Below are positions 6,453-17,700 of a stretch of 21,129 nt of DNA, piece after piece (the stretch's first letter is position 1; every line of letters begins with the position of its first letter). Below the pieces are notes generated by a model that did not search any database, was not told the origin of the DNA, and saw only the letters and a program-made list of their open reading frames with translations. This DNA is from Novosphingobium sp. (GTDB lineage: Bacteria > Pseudomonadota > Alphaproteobacteria > Sphingomonadales > Sphingomonadaceae): the NCBI GenBank assembly GCA_020853995.1, contig JADYXV010000030.1:1-21129 (forward strand). The letters are read 5' to 3'. The position numbers and the translations under genes are program-made.

Positions 6453-8219
6453 ATGAAAATCGGGGTTTCAGGTAAGGTCGCTTTACAGCGCGGCGCGGCG
6501 CGTTTGGCAGCGGCAGGCTTGGCCTTCGCGGCGCAACACGCATATGTCCATACCGCCAATGCGCAAGCTGGTGCCTCGGTCCCGACGCGCGATGACATCA
6601 AAGGGGTGACCCGCCAGCAAAGCCCTGCGCCCTCCCGTCTGACGGTCAGCGGTGGAATCGAGCGCTCGCCTTGCCCTTTGGCGGATCCGCAATATGCCGA
6701 CATCAAGGTCAAGATCACCGAAGTCGCCTTTGGTGGTTTGAAGGAGACAAACGCCGCCGATTTTGCCGGAGTATGGGAGCCTTACAAGGGAACTGAACAG
6801 CCGATATCCGTGCTGTGCGAAATTCGCGATGCGGCTGGTACAGCCTTGCGCAATCGCGGTTATCTTGCGGCCGTTCAGGTACCGACACAGAAAATCGAAA
6901 ATGGGCAAGTGCGGATGGAAGTCCTCTATGCCCGCATCTCATCGGTGCGTGCGCGTGGCGAAACCCAGGGGGCTGAAAGCAAGCTGCTGCAATATCTTGG
7001 CGCACTGACTGAAGACGAAGTCTTCAATATCAACCGTGCCGAACGCTACCTGCTGCTGGCCCGCGATCTGCCCGGCTATAACGTCCAGCTTACTTTGCGC
7101 CCCGCAGGCACCGGTCCGGGCGATCTGATCGGTGAGGTCACCGTGCTGCGCCAACCGTACGCGGTTGATTTCATGGTCCAGAACCTTGCCTCCGAGGCAA
7201 CCGGCAGGTTTGGCGGGCAGGTGCGTGCGCAAGCCTTCGGCCTGACCGGGCTGGGTGATGTCACTTCGCTATCGTATTATGCGACGCAGGATTTCAGCGA
7301 GCAGCATATCCTTCAGGGGAGCCACGAATTCCGGCCCGGCAAGAACGGGCTGATCGTCGGCGGTCAGCTGACATATGCCTGGACCAAACCTGACGTTGCC
7401 GGCCTGCCAGTGGGCGTAAGCATCACAGCGCAGACGCTGTTTGCAAGCCTGTATGCCCGTTATCCGTTGCAGCGGGCGCAGGCGCGCAATGTATGGGTGG
7501 CAGGCGGCCTTGATCTGATCAATCAGGACGTCGATCTGATCGGCCCGCTCACGCGCGATAAAGTGCGTGTGGCCTGGGCGCGGTTCGATGTGGATGGTGT
7601 TGATATCAGCCGCCCCCGTCCGGCGTGGCGCTATTCCAGTTCGTTCGAATTGCGGCAGGGCTTGTCCATGCTGGGTGCCACTGACGGTTGCGTTGGTGCC
7701 GCTTGTGCCGCGATCGTTCCTACCAGTCGTTTCGACGGTTCTTCGTCAGCTACGGTCGTGCGATGGCAGGGTGAATATGAGCGCGCGTTTGGCAACGTGT
7801 CGTTCCTGCTGGCGCCACGCGCACAATATGCGTTCAAGCCGTTGTTCAGTTTCGAAGAGTTCTCGGCCGGGAACTTCACCATCGGGCGCGGTTATGATCC
7901 GGGTGAACTGATTGGTGACAACGCGGCAGGCGGCACGGCAGAGCTGCGCGGCCCAAGGCTTGCCGTGTCGCGCGATAGCGAATTGCGGGTCCAGCCGTTT
8001 GCCTATTTCGATGCAGCATGGGTCTGGAACAAGGGCATTGCAGGATCACAACGCCTGACTTCGGTTGGCGGCGGTTTGCGCAGCGACCTTGGCGCGCGGT
8101 TCCGGCTTGAGGCCACTTTGGCTGTCCCGCTTGAGAAGACTGGCTTGCAGACGCGCAAGTCTGATCCCCGTCTGCTTGTTACCCTGACCACGCGTCTCTT
8201 GCCGTGGAGTGCTTTCTGA
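6453..8219 (+). CDS. TpsB/FhaC/ShlB-family outer-membrane transporter of a two-partner secretion system
   Basis: The product is 588 aa, near the usual TpsB length. A signal peptide (about 1-37, ending TANA/QAG) is followed by a Pro-rich stretch and POTRA-like domains (about 80-230; VKITEVAFGG, LRNRGYLAAVQVP, GQVRMEVLYARISSVRARG). A 16-strand barrel then runs to the C-terminus (about 235-588). The family motif is FTIGRGYDPGELIGDN with R479-G480-Y481, the L6 loop residues placed in the pore of FhaC, and the last residue is Phe (LLPWSAF), as for Bam-inserted barrels. GGGG sits seven bases before the ATG. FhaC-type proteins recognise the TPS domain of one partner in the periplasm and thread it out. 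The partner gene starts within its stop codon (ATGA), so the two are translated together. Confidence 0.92.
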   Translation: MKIGVSGKVALQRGAARLAAAGLAFAAQHAYVHTANAQAGASVPTRDDIKGVTRQQSPAPSRLTVSGGIERSPCPLADPQYADIKVKITEVAFGGLKETNAADFAGVWEPYKGTEQPISVLCEIRDAAGTALRNRGYLAAVQVPTQKIENGQVRMEVLYARISSVRARGETQGAESKLLQYLGALTEDEVFNINRAERYLLLARDLPGYNVQLTLRPAGTGPGDLIGEVTVLRQPYAVDFMVQNLASEATGRFGGQVRAQAFGLTGLGDVTSLSYYATQDFSEQHILQGSHEFRPGKNGLIVGGQLTYAWTKPDVAGLPVGVSITAQTLFASLYARYPLQRAQARNVWVAGGLDLINQDVDLIGPLTRDKVRVAWARFDVDGVDISRPRPAWRYSSSFELRQGLSMLGATDGCVGAACAAIVPTSRFDGSSSATVVRWQGEYERAFGNVSFLLAPRAQYAFKPLFSFEEFSAGNFTIGRGYDPGELIGDNAAGGTAELRGPRLAVSRDSELRVQPFAYFDAAWVWNKGIAGSQRLTSVGGGLRSDLGARFRLEATLAVPLEKTGLQTRKSDPRLLVTLTTRLLPWSAF

Positions 8220-11200
8220 TGCGCCCGATCCAGTCGCTTTCCCGCAAGCTCGTGTCAGCCTCTGGCATGGCCATTGCCACGGCTATGCTAAGCCACGCGC
8301 CGATCGCCCGCGCGCAATCGTTCCAGGCAAATGCAACCGTTCTTGGCGGAACTGTCACCATCACCAACACTGTTCCCGGTGTGACAAGCGTTGACGTCAA
8401 CAGCAACAGCGCGGTGATCAACTGGATACCGACGGATACAGCCACCGGCGGCGGGCCTATCAACTTTCAGGCATCGGGCACTGCGACCTTTACCGGAACC
8501 TCCGGCTCGGGTCAGGACTTTGCCGTTCTCAACCGCATCATCCCGGTGGACATCACACGCCCTGTCCAGTTCAACGGAACGGTCAATTCCGAAATCGACA
8601 TTTCGGGGTAGACATTTCCCGGTGGCACGATCTTATTCTACAGCACCGGCGGTATCATTCTGGGCTCGACAGCCAATTTCGATGTCGGCAGCCTTGCGCT
8701 GACGACCCTTGATCTGGCCTACGACACAGGAACCGGTACGTTTGACAGCGCCGGTAGTTACAACTTCAATCCGTCCACAGCGCCGCAAGCAACGCTTCCG
8801 GGGTCCGAGGTGCGCATCCTTCCGGGCGCCCAGATCGATACGACCCTCAGCAGTTCCTACGTCGCACTTGTCGCCCCCAGCGTTTACAATGGCGGCACAA
8901 TCACGGCGGACGGATCGGTAGCGCTGGTGGCCGCTGATACGGCCACGATCACTTTTTCGCCCGGTGGCCTGTCCAATGGCCTGTTCGACATTCTGGTCAC
9001 CGAAGGATCAAGCGCGACGGGCAATGTTGTGACCAACGTTGGTACGATCACTGGTCCAGCGTCTGCCAACGTGAACTCGTTCCAGCGTATCTATATGGTT
9101 GCAGTCGCCAAGAATGATGCGATCACCATGGCCATCGGTAGTGGCAGTTCACTGGGCTTTGATATCGCCGGCGCGGCTGACGTTGTCGGCAATGCGATTG
9201 TTTTGTCCGCTGGTTATGATGTGGTGGCGGGTAGCCCCGGATTGGTGCCGTCAGCCGGTTCTGGCACGGGGCTGGTTTCGGTCACCGGCAGTGATGCCGA
9301 CATCACCTCCAGCTTCCTCGTCAAGGCGACTGGTGGTGTCAACCTTGGTTCGAATTCTGCTGCCGGCCTCAACTTTGCCGCAGATGTAAACATCTTTGCA
9401 ACGGGCGCGGCGTCCAGCCTGTTCGCAAATGGCAGCGGCGTTCTGAATGTCGTTGGCGATGTATCAATCATCGGTGACGATATTTCCGGTATAGCTCCCG
9501 TCATCGGTAATGACGTTTCCATTATTGCCGATGCTGGCGGTGTCGCCAATCTGGGCGGAAATATAACGCTCAGTTCCCAAGGGTTCGGTGCGGCTGCTCT
9601 TATCGCCGGGACGACCGGAGGCACCGGTACGGGCGGACTGGCGCGTATTGAAGCCAGCAATGGTGGCCAGATCACGATCCAGGGCAATGCATTGCTGAAT
9701 GCAAGCGGACTTGGTGGCGGGGTGCAAGCGTCCAGCGGGGCTGGCGGTCAGGGGCTTGGCGGAAGTGCCGGCATTTTGACATCAGGTACGCCGGGTTCGT
9801 TGGTTCAAATCATTGGCGACGCCACATTGATCGCAACCGGCACCGGTGGCGCTGGCCTGTTTTGTTCAACCTGCATTCCGGTCGGAGGCAATGCTGTTGG
9901 TGGCTCAGCTACGATCAGCGCGCTGGGCGCACATTCCATAACCATCAACGGTACGACACAGATCGATGCGTTCGGCGAAGGCGGCAATTCGCAGGACGGG
10001 CTGGCGGGCAGTGGAACGGGCGGCATTGTAACAATCGCGGCAGGAAATGGTGCCAGCCTGACGTTCCACAATTTCGCGGCAGATTCAGCAGGTGTTGGCG
10101 GAATTGGCGCTGGTATTGCAACGGCGGGCAGCGGCGTTGGCGGTAGCATCGACATTTCCAGCTTCGGGCTGGCAAGTAGCAATCTTACCTTTAACGGTGA
10201 CGTTCTGCTTGATGCCAATGGTAACGGCGGGACGACTATTATTGCCGGCGGGTCTGCAGCAACAGGAACCGGTGGCTCGGTATACACCGGTGCACTGAAT
10301 GGCGCGACGCTTGGCGTTACCGGCAATTTTACCGCATCGGCCAGCGGTTTTGGCGGTCTGGGCACTTTCGGATCATCCGCAGGCACCGGTGGTCAGGTCA
10401 CATTGGAAGCGGCTTTGGGCGGAGCAGTCAGCGTTAACTTGGCCACCCAACTGGAAGCGCTTGGCAGCGGCGGTTTCAACGAAGATCCTGGTGCGCCATA
10501 TCTCAGCACGGGCGGACTGGCTGAAATCAGCCTAGATGGAGGCCAGGCCCAATTGCTTGGCGGTGTGCGGATCAATGCTAACGGGTTAGGAAACACCGTT
10601 GGCGGCAGCGGCCCTGCCGGAACAGGTCAAGGCGGAACCGCCCGCATTTCCAGCATCGGAGCAAGCCTGCTCAACTCTCCAGGCGCTGTCGAAGTCACTG
10701 CAATCGGCATCGGCGGTTCGGATTCAGACGCTCTTCTGGCAGTGCAAGGTGGCAACGGTACGGGCGGTACTGCATCGGTCGTTTTGCAGGGCGGGCTGGC
10801 CACGCTGGGATCGAACCTTGTCATTGATGCATCGGGGATCGGGGGCGCTGGCAATCTGTTTGATGCAACCGCTACAGGAGGCGTCGGGACGGGCGGCTTT
10901 GCCCAGTTGGGCGCAGGCACGGCACTAACCTCTGGTGCAGGGGGAGTGCTCGGCGTCGGTGGCTTCACAAGCATCTTTGCTGATGGCACCGGCGGAGAAG
11001 GTTTTGACGCAGGTGCGGGTATCGGCGGCGAGATCAGCATTTCGGCCCGGCAGGGCAGTCTTGCCTTGAACAGTCTGCTTGTAGCGTCGCGGGGAACAGG
11101 CGCCGCCGGCAAAGTAGGGGGATCAGGCGGCGCTGCCACGGGTGGCGTCATCAACATGATAGCCCTGAATTCCAACGCAGGGCCAAGCTCGATAATCGCT

Positions 11201-14200
11201 TCAGACGTGAACGTAACCGCAGCCGCGGTTGGCGGTGCTGTTACATTCCTCAACGCGAATGCCACTCCGGGCGGCGCCGGGGGGCAGGCCCAAGGCGGCT
11301 TCGTGCTGATGGCAGGCAGCGCCGGCAATGGCACTTTGCAGTTGGGCGGCGTGAATGCGTCTGCCAACGCCACCGGCGGGATCGGCGGTGACGGCGTTGG
11401 AAATGCTGGCGGTGTTGGCGGCAATGCGACTGCCGGGACAGTCCGGGTTGGCACCGTCAGCGGGGACCCCACCGGTAGCATCAATCTCGGTTCGGCCACT
11501 TTTGCATCGGTCAATGCAACTGCCATTGCCACTGGCGGTAATGGTGGCGCGGGCGATGCTGGCTTTGCCGCAGGGCTTGGCGGTGCTGGCGGCACCGCGT
11601 TGGGGGGCACCGCATCACTGGATGTCAGGGGTTCACTGGTTACTATCACCGGCACTGGCGAATGGCGGACAGATGCGATCGGCGGCAATGGTGGCGCGGG
11701 TATCAGTGCAGGGTCAGGCGGTAACGCGATAATCGGCAGCGCCAATCCGGCGCAGCCTGCCGGAAGTCTGGCTCTGCTCAAGAGCCGGGTAAACGAGCCT
11801 GCTCAACGCGGTAGCCTCGTTGCTTCAGATCTGATCTTTACATCCACAGCCTTGGGCGGAACGGGCTCGAGTGCCGGAACCGCAACCAAAGCGGGCCAGG
11901 CAGCCGCATTCCAGATCGAAGACAGCACAATTGTTGCTGATAGCATTTCGATCGTTTCTCTGGCGGGCTCTGGTGCATCGTCAAACATCGTTGATCCCGT
12001 TGTGATGACGAACTCTACCGCAACGATTGCTGGCCTGTTCGAACTTGCAACCTCGACTTCAACTTCATTGCGGCTTGACCAGTCGTCATTGACGGCGGGT
12101 ACGGTCACCATAAATGCAGTGAACTGGGCGCTTGATCCTGTTGCCCCGGCAACGCTTGGAACGTTGACCGGCACCAACGCAATCACGCTGGTTTCGGGTC
12201 AGGATCTTGTTGCTCACGCCAATCTTTCAACCCAGGGGCCGTTGTTGCTGAACGCGCTTGGCAGTATCAACCTGGGCTCGATTTTCGCTAATGGTTTCTT
12301 GCAAGCTTCCGCAGGCACAACCCTGTCGATTGATGACGTGTCGGCTGAATCGATAGAGCTGACCGCTCCCGGCATAATCGAAACCGGCAATCTCATCGCG
12401 ACGACATTTATCCGCGCGCAAGGCCAAGGCAATATAACCACGGGCAACCTTTCGGCGGGTATCGGTGTACCAACCGGTGCGAATGGTGAGCTGAATTCGA
12501 TCAACTTGCGCGCCTTGGGAAGCATCTCTGCAGGATCAATTTTTGCAGCGTCCAATCTTGGTGTCTTCGCAGGTGGGGCGATCACCACCGGGCAGGCCAC
12601 TGCATATGATATGCTGTTGCTCGGGGGGGCCAGTGTTGCAACTGGGGGGCTGAGCGCAACGAACCGGATACTCATTGCTGATGCTTCTATGGAAGCGTTG
12701 GGCCAATCGGCCAACGGCTTTAACGCAAATCTTGTGTTCGCAGCAGCGCCTGTTGCGCCGACACCTGGTCCGATCTCCATCGCTGGTCCCGTCACGGCCA
12801 CTGCTTTTACCGCGTCAACCCTAGGGGCGTTTGCCGGCGGTGCCATCGCGGTGCAGCCATCGGCAACAGGATCGGGCAATCTGCTGATAAACGCGGGAGG
12901 CACGCTGACCTCAAGCAATCTTGGTGCTGCCAACATGCTCCAGCTTACCGCCAATGGCACCATTTCCACTGGCGCGCTGCGTTCGAACACGCTGGGCGTC
13001 AAAGTGGCATCACTGGGCGGCAGCATAGCTACGGCCGGTATCAGCGCCACTGAAGACGTGTTGGTGAACGCCGCGCAATCCCTTTCCGTAACAGGACCGA
13101 TCAGCGCGCGAAATGTTATCTTGCTGTCAGGCAATAATGTAACGACCGGGCTGGTTTTTGCCGGTGCCGTCCTGCCGCCGGGCGTTCCGGCAAGCGCCAT
13201 CAATCCGGCATCGATCACGAATGCCACGGGCACGGTGCTGATCGCCAGCAATACGATGGCCACCGAAACGTTCCTGCGCTCTGCTTCAACCAATTACACC
13301 GCACTTTTGGCCGCCAGCCCGGTTCGTGTCGCAGGCGCGGTCAACACCGGCGCTTTGGTCGCAGGACAATTCGTGTCCTTCAGCCATGGCAACATGACCG
13401 GTTCATTCATCGCTGCATTCAACGGGCTTACGGTTGAATCCGATGGGCTGGTGACGGTTGGTCAGCGCTGGCAGGCCCCGACCATGCAGATCGCTTCGGC
13501 AGACATCAGCATTATCGATAACGGCACTCTTGCCAATCCCTTCGGACAGCTTGTTCTGTCAGGCCTCAGGACAACCGCAAGCGGCAGTATCGGCCTTGTT
13601 GCGACGGGGAGTGGACCAGCCATTATCGGCGATGGCGTGTCGGGGACAGGCTATGCGCTTTCTGCCGCAGAACTCGGTCTGATTTCAACGGCTGAACTGG
13701 CGATTGGTGCGGTTGATGTAACCACCAACCCGGTCGATATGCTGATCGGCAATCTGGCGCTGACGGCCGGTGGAAGCATCGGTGCCAGCAATCTTGCAGG
13801 TGGCACGGGACGCCTGGTGTTTCGCACCGGCAATCGTCAGACACAGGTGCCCGGTGGCGCAATCCGCATCGTTGGCAATGTCACCGGCACAGGCTTTGCC
13901 GGAACCAATGTGATCGAATTTGCAACTGGCAGGTTTGAACTTGATGCAGCTACCGGCTCGATATCGCTGACGCAAACCGGAACAGGGCTTGGCGGCACCA
14001 TCGAGATTGCAGCTACTAACATCCACGTTGCCAGCGGCAGCATTCTTGAAAAATTGGCAGCCGATCCGTTTTATTTCGGGCACGCCGCTGATCTGAACCG
14101 CCCGGCTGCCGTACAAAGGCCTGCAGGTGTGTTGCGCGCACTCGGACTTGATCTTTTCCCGACCGGTACGCTGTACATTCAAAACACTGGTACCAGGCTT

Positions 14201-14758
14201 GATCCGGCAGGTTTCTTTGCCGACTTTGATTTCACCGATCTTAATCCACCGGCCAACGCATCTCCGGCGAGCATTGCGGTCATCGTAAATGGCAAATGGC
14301 AAACAGGCGCAGGCATTGTCAGCGGGTTTGCCGCCCGTGATCTGGTCATCGAAAATGCGACGACGCTTGAGTTTTACACCGCCAGCAGTTCGGTAAATGC
14401 CTGCGCATTGACTGCAGCAGTTTGCGTGCCCACCCAAGAGAGCGATCCGATCCCCGCTGTAGCTGGCCAGATCTTGATGGTCTCGAACAATACGCTCGGT
14501 AATACGCCAGAGTTTACAGAACCCGTTGCTGCTGAAAATAGCGGCGATGAACAGTCACCGGACGAGACTGAGGCACAAAAAGAGGCTGCTGCGAAGGCAG
14601 CAAAGGCTACCAGTCCCATTGCGCCACCGCCGCAGATCATCGACAGCAAACCGCTGGAGCCACAAGCGATGATCGAAACGCCTGTTGCAGGCAGCGGCAA
14701 CCCGTCGCTGATCGGTTCGGTGGTGAATGAAAACAGTGCAGAAGGGGAAGCACAGTGA
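8219..14758 (+). CDS. TpsA: giant filamentous haemagglutinin-like adhesin, interrupted by one in-frame TAG at codon 131
   Basis: The frame runs 2,179 codons from ATG at 8219 (overlapping the tpsB stop; GGAG nine bases upstream). A signal peptide (about 1-32, cut after ARA) leads to a TPS secretion domain (about 33-260) with SAVINWIPTDTATGGGPINF, FAVLNRIIPVD, and, beyond the TAG, GGTILFYSTGGIILGSTANF and VALVAADTATITFSPGG. A Gly-rich repeat region (about 460-1190) and beta-helix-like Ala/Ser/Thr/Gly rungs (about 1190-1990) follow. The tail has a Cys pair (C2062, C2069) and a Glu/Lys/Pro-rich end. The product should form a long beta-helical fibre outside the cell. TAG at 8609-8611 stops translation after 130 residues; the next in-frame start is GTG at 8810, which would lack the signal and half the TPS domain. 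No other break occurs, so the lesion is recent, an error, or suppressed. Confidence 0.88.
8609..8611 (+). other. In-frame amber codon within the TPS domain
   Basis: The frame reads ISG-TAG-TFPGGTILFY. Both sides match the TPS domain of sphingomonad filamentous haemagglutinins and remain in the same frame, so this is a point change rather than a frameshift. CAG, TGG, AAG, GAG, TCG or TTG would each restore the frame with one substitution. Confidence 0.9.
9610..11760 (+). repeat. Gly-rich degenerate repeat region within tpsA
   Basis: About 15-16 imperfect units, roughly 40-60 residues each, share the pattern GxGTGG-xxxIxA ... GN-xxLxAxGxGG. Examples are GTGTGGLARIEA, GSGTGGIVTIAA, GSGVGGSIDISS, ATGTGGSVYTGA, GTGQGGTARISS, GNGTGGTASVVL and GVGTGGFAQLGA. 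Some copies also match as DNA, for example AATGGTGGCGCGGG at about 11540 and again at about 11688. Each unit probably adds a beta-helical rung with a Gly-rich loop. Direct repeats of this kind can recombine and change fibre length. Confidence 0.7.
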
Positions 14759-17700
14759 GCACGCAGAACAAAGCCCCTGCCAGCCGGACTCTGCGCCGCG
14801 CCGCACTGTTGGGGCAGGCCGCGTTGATGCTTTCGCTGTCGCTGCCAGCCATTGCTGCTGAAAAGGCGCAACAGCCATTGTCGGTGCGCAATTCGTTCCG
14901 GATCGGCACCAGCGGCGTCACTTGCACAGCTCAAAATGCCCCTCGTGATCCACGGCTTGTCGGCATTTTTGATCGCGGATACCGCCTTGGTTGTCGCGAT
15001 GCGGCTGGTGCAATCGGCACCATGATTGCGGTGCGCCGCGATGTTGACATTGCGTCTGAACCATCCGGAATTGATGCCTCAAAGCTTGATTGCGGCCCCG
15101 TCACCGCAGCGGAAATCGCGGAAATCGGCAGCGTGAACGCGATCAGATGCCAGGATGCAAAAGCTGGCATAGATTATAAGCGTTACCTTCTAAGTCGTGG
15201 AAAAGTTACCTATTTCGTCGAAGGCCTTGCCGGATATGATCCTGCGCTCCGACTTGCCCTGGCCAGTGCGGTTCGTGATCTGCCGGTAGCTGGTGAAATT
15301 CGTGTGGCTACAACCGAAGTCAGCGATCCGGCTGCTTTTGCTCGCGTGCAAGCCGGCCAGCTTGACCGGCTTGGCGCACGTGATGAAGGGTATCTGCGCA
15401 ACAATGGCGGGCGTTTCGCCGAATCGTCAGAGTTCTTTGAAACGCTTGCTGCGCGGGACCGGTCGTCGGGCGGGGTAGGGCTGCCCGAGGCGCTTGCCAA
15501 CCAGGGCTTGCAACAATCGAACCTTGGCAATTTTACCGCCGCAGATCGTTTGTTTGCGCAGGCCAGCGATGCGGCGTCGCGCAGCGATGGACTGACCCAA
15601 CGGCTGATCCGCAATTACCGGGCGATCAATCAACTGAACCAGCGCAGGCCCGTTGCCGCGCTCAAGGCGCTGGCTGTAAACGTTGACGAAATCAGCGACA
15701 CTTTTGACCGGAACAGTTTGTCCGCCGGTCTTATAAACATGCCATTGGCTGAAGAGATCAACCGTGAAAACAAGGCGTTGAAGCGTCTTGGTGCAGTCGA
15801 TCCCGGCCTGTCTGATACAGAGCGCGCAGAGATCCTTGATGCACAGGCCAATGCTTTGCGCGCCACCGCAGCACGGGTTCAAGGGCAGCTTGATGCGGCG
15901 ATTGCGGGCTTCACCGCTGCAGAAAACAGGCTTGATGCCGTACGCGGCGGGCGCATTGCATCGGCAGCCTGGCTGCGCTCGGAAATCCAGATCGAACTGG
16001 CCTTGCTTGCCGAAGCGCAAGGCCGCAATGCGGATGCCGGCACCGCGTTTGACCGGGCTGTCCGCATCATTGCCACCGCTTTCCCGCAATCGCCTGCACT
16101 GCTTTCGGCACAAGCGCGCAAGGCGGGTTGGCTGGGCCGCACCGGGGATGAGGCAGGCGCGCTGACGCTTTATGCCAAAGTCGTCGAAGACAGCCAGGCC
16201 GTGCCTGATGCCGGAACCACTTTGCGCCAATTGCTCGCGCCCTATTTCAGCCTTCTGGCCAAGGCGGGGGATGATGGCGCATCGAAAGCGGTGTTCAACG
16301 CATCGCAAGTCCTGCAACGGCCGGGCGTTGCCCAGACGCAGGCCGTGCTTGCGAGGCAATTGTCCGAAGGCAACGACGAAGCCGCTTCGCTCTTTCGCTT
16401 GTCGGTTACACGCACACGCGAAATCGCCCGGACCGAGGCTACAGTTGCAGCGCTGTCGGCACTGGAAGCGCCAACCCCGCAGGACGTTGCCGCGCTGAAA
16501 TCGGCACAGGAAAACCTTGCTTCGATGCAGCGCGACCAGACCGGCCTCGTCAGCAAACTGGCAGCCTATCCACGCTATAATGTGCTCGCACCCAAGAGCG
16601 TCGACCTTGCCGAATTGCAAGGCGCGCTCACCTCAGGCGAGGCATATTACAAGCTGATGATCGTGGGCGAGCGCGTTTACAGTCTGTTCGCTACGTCTGC
16701 TTCGGCACAGGTCTTCGACACCGGCCTAACGCCTGCCACGCTAACGAAATCGGTGCAGGAAATTCGCGATACAATCGTGAAAGTCGAGAATGGCCAGCAG
16801 GTCAATTATCCGTTTGATCTGGCAAAATCCCGTGCGCTTTACAAAGTGCTGTTCAACCCCGTCGAAGCGCTCTTGCCCAAAGTGAAGCACCTGATCTTCG
16901 AACCTGATGGCGGGATGCTGCAGCTTCCGCCAACGGTGCTGGTCGCTTCGGACAAGGGCGTTGCCGAATATGATAAGCGGATGGAAAGCCCGGATGGCGA
17001 TCCGTTCGATTTCACCGGAATCGACTGGCTGGGCAAAGGGCGTGAAGTTTCGATAGCGGTCAGTTCGCGAGGCTTTCTGGATTTGCGCAAACTGGCGGCT
17101 TCCACCGCGCCGCGCAATTACCTGGGGCTTGGCAAGAACGCGAAGCCGACGGCGCGTCCCGTAGCAGCTGTTGCGGACGAATGTGATTGGCCGCTGGCAA
17201 CGTGGCAGAACCCCATTTCTGCCGATGAATTGTTCTATGCCCAGCGGACGCTGAAAGTGGGGGGCAGTTCGGTGCTGACCGAAGCTGCGTTCAATGACAG
17301 TGCGTTGCTTTCGTCCAATGACCTTGATCAATACCGCGTGCTGCATTTTGCAACGCACGGACTGGTTACCGCCCCTCGCGCAGATTGCCCCGCCCGTCCG
17401 GCTTTGGTCACCAGCTTTGGCGATGCTGGCTCGGACGGCTTGCTCAGCTTCCGCGAAATTTTCGATTTGCGCCTGAATGCCGATCTCGTGATTTTGTCGG
17501 CTTGCGACACTGCCGGCATGGCCACAGTCGCTGCCAGCCGCGAAGCAGGGGTAACCTCAGGCGGGAACTATGCGCTGGACGGACTGGTGCGCGCGTTTGT
17601 TGGCGCGGGCGCTCGCACCGTTATCGCCAGCCATTGGCCAGTGCCTGATGATTTTGATGCAACCAAGCGCCTTATTGGCGGCGTCATCGGATCAAAGCCG

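Noticed and set aside
10627..11781. Minus-strand open frame of 384 codons, Pro/Ala-rich
   Set aside because: It is the antisense of the Gly-rich part of tpsA. GGC/GCC-rich codons read backwards give Ala/Pro runs without stops, and there is no ribosome-binding site or domain.
12214..13293. Minus-strand open frame of 359 codons
   Set aside because: It is antisense to the beta-helix part of tpsA. The composition is Ala/Pro/Val without motifs, while the sense frame is clearly a TpsA.
8810..14758. Separate gene starting at GTG 8810
   Set aside because: The frame is continuous with the signal peptide and TPS domain upstream across the TAG, and a start here would lack any export signal, so it is read as part of tpsA.
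15427..16620. Minus-strand open frame of 397 codons
   Set aside because: It lies fully inside the TPR region of the CHAT gene, has an odd Cys/Arg-rich composition, and has no recognisable domain.
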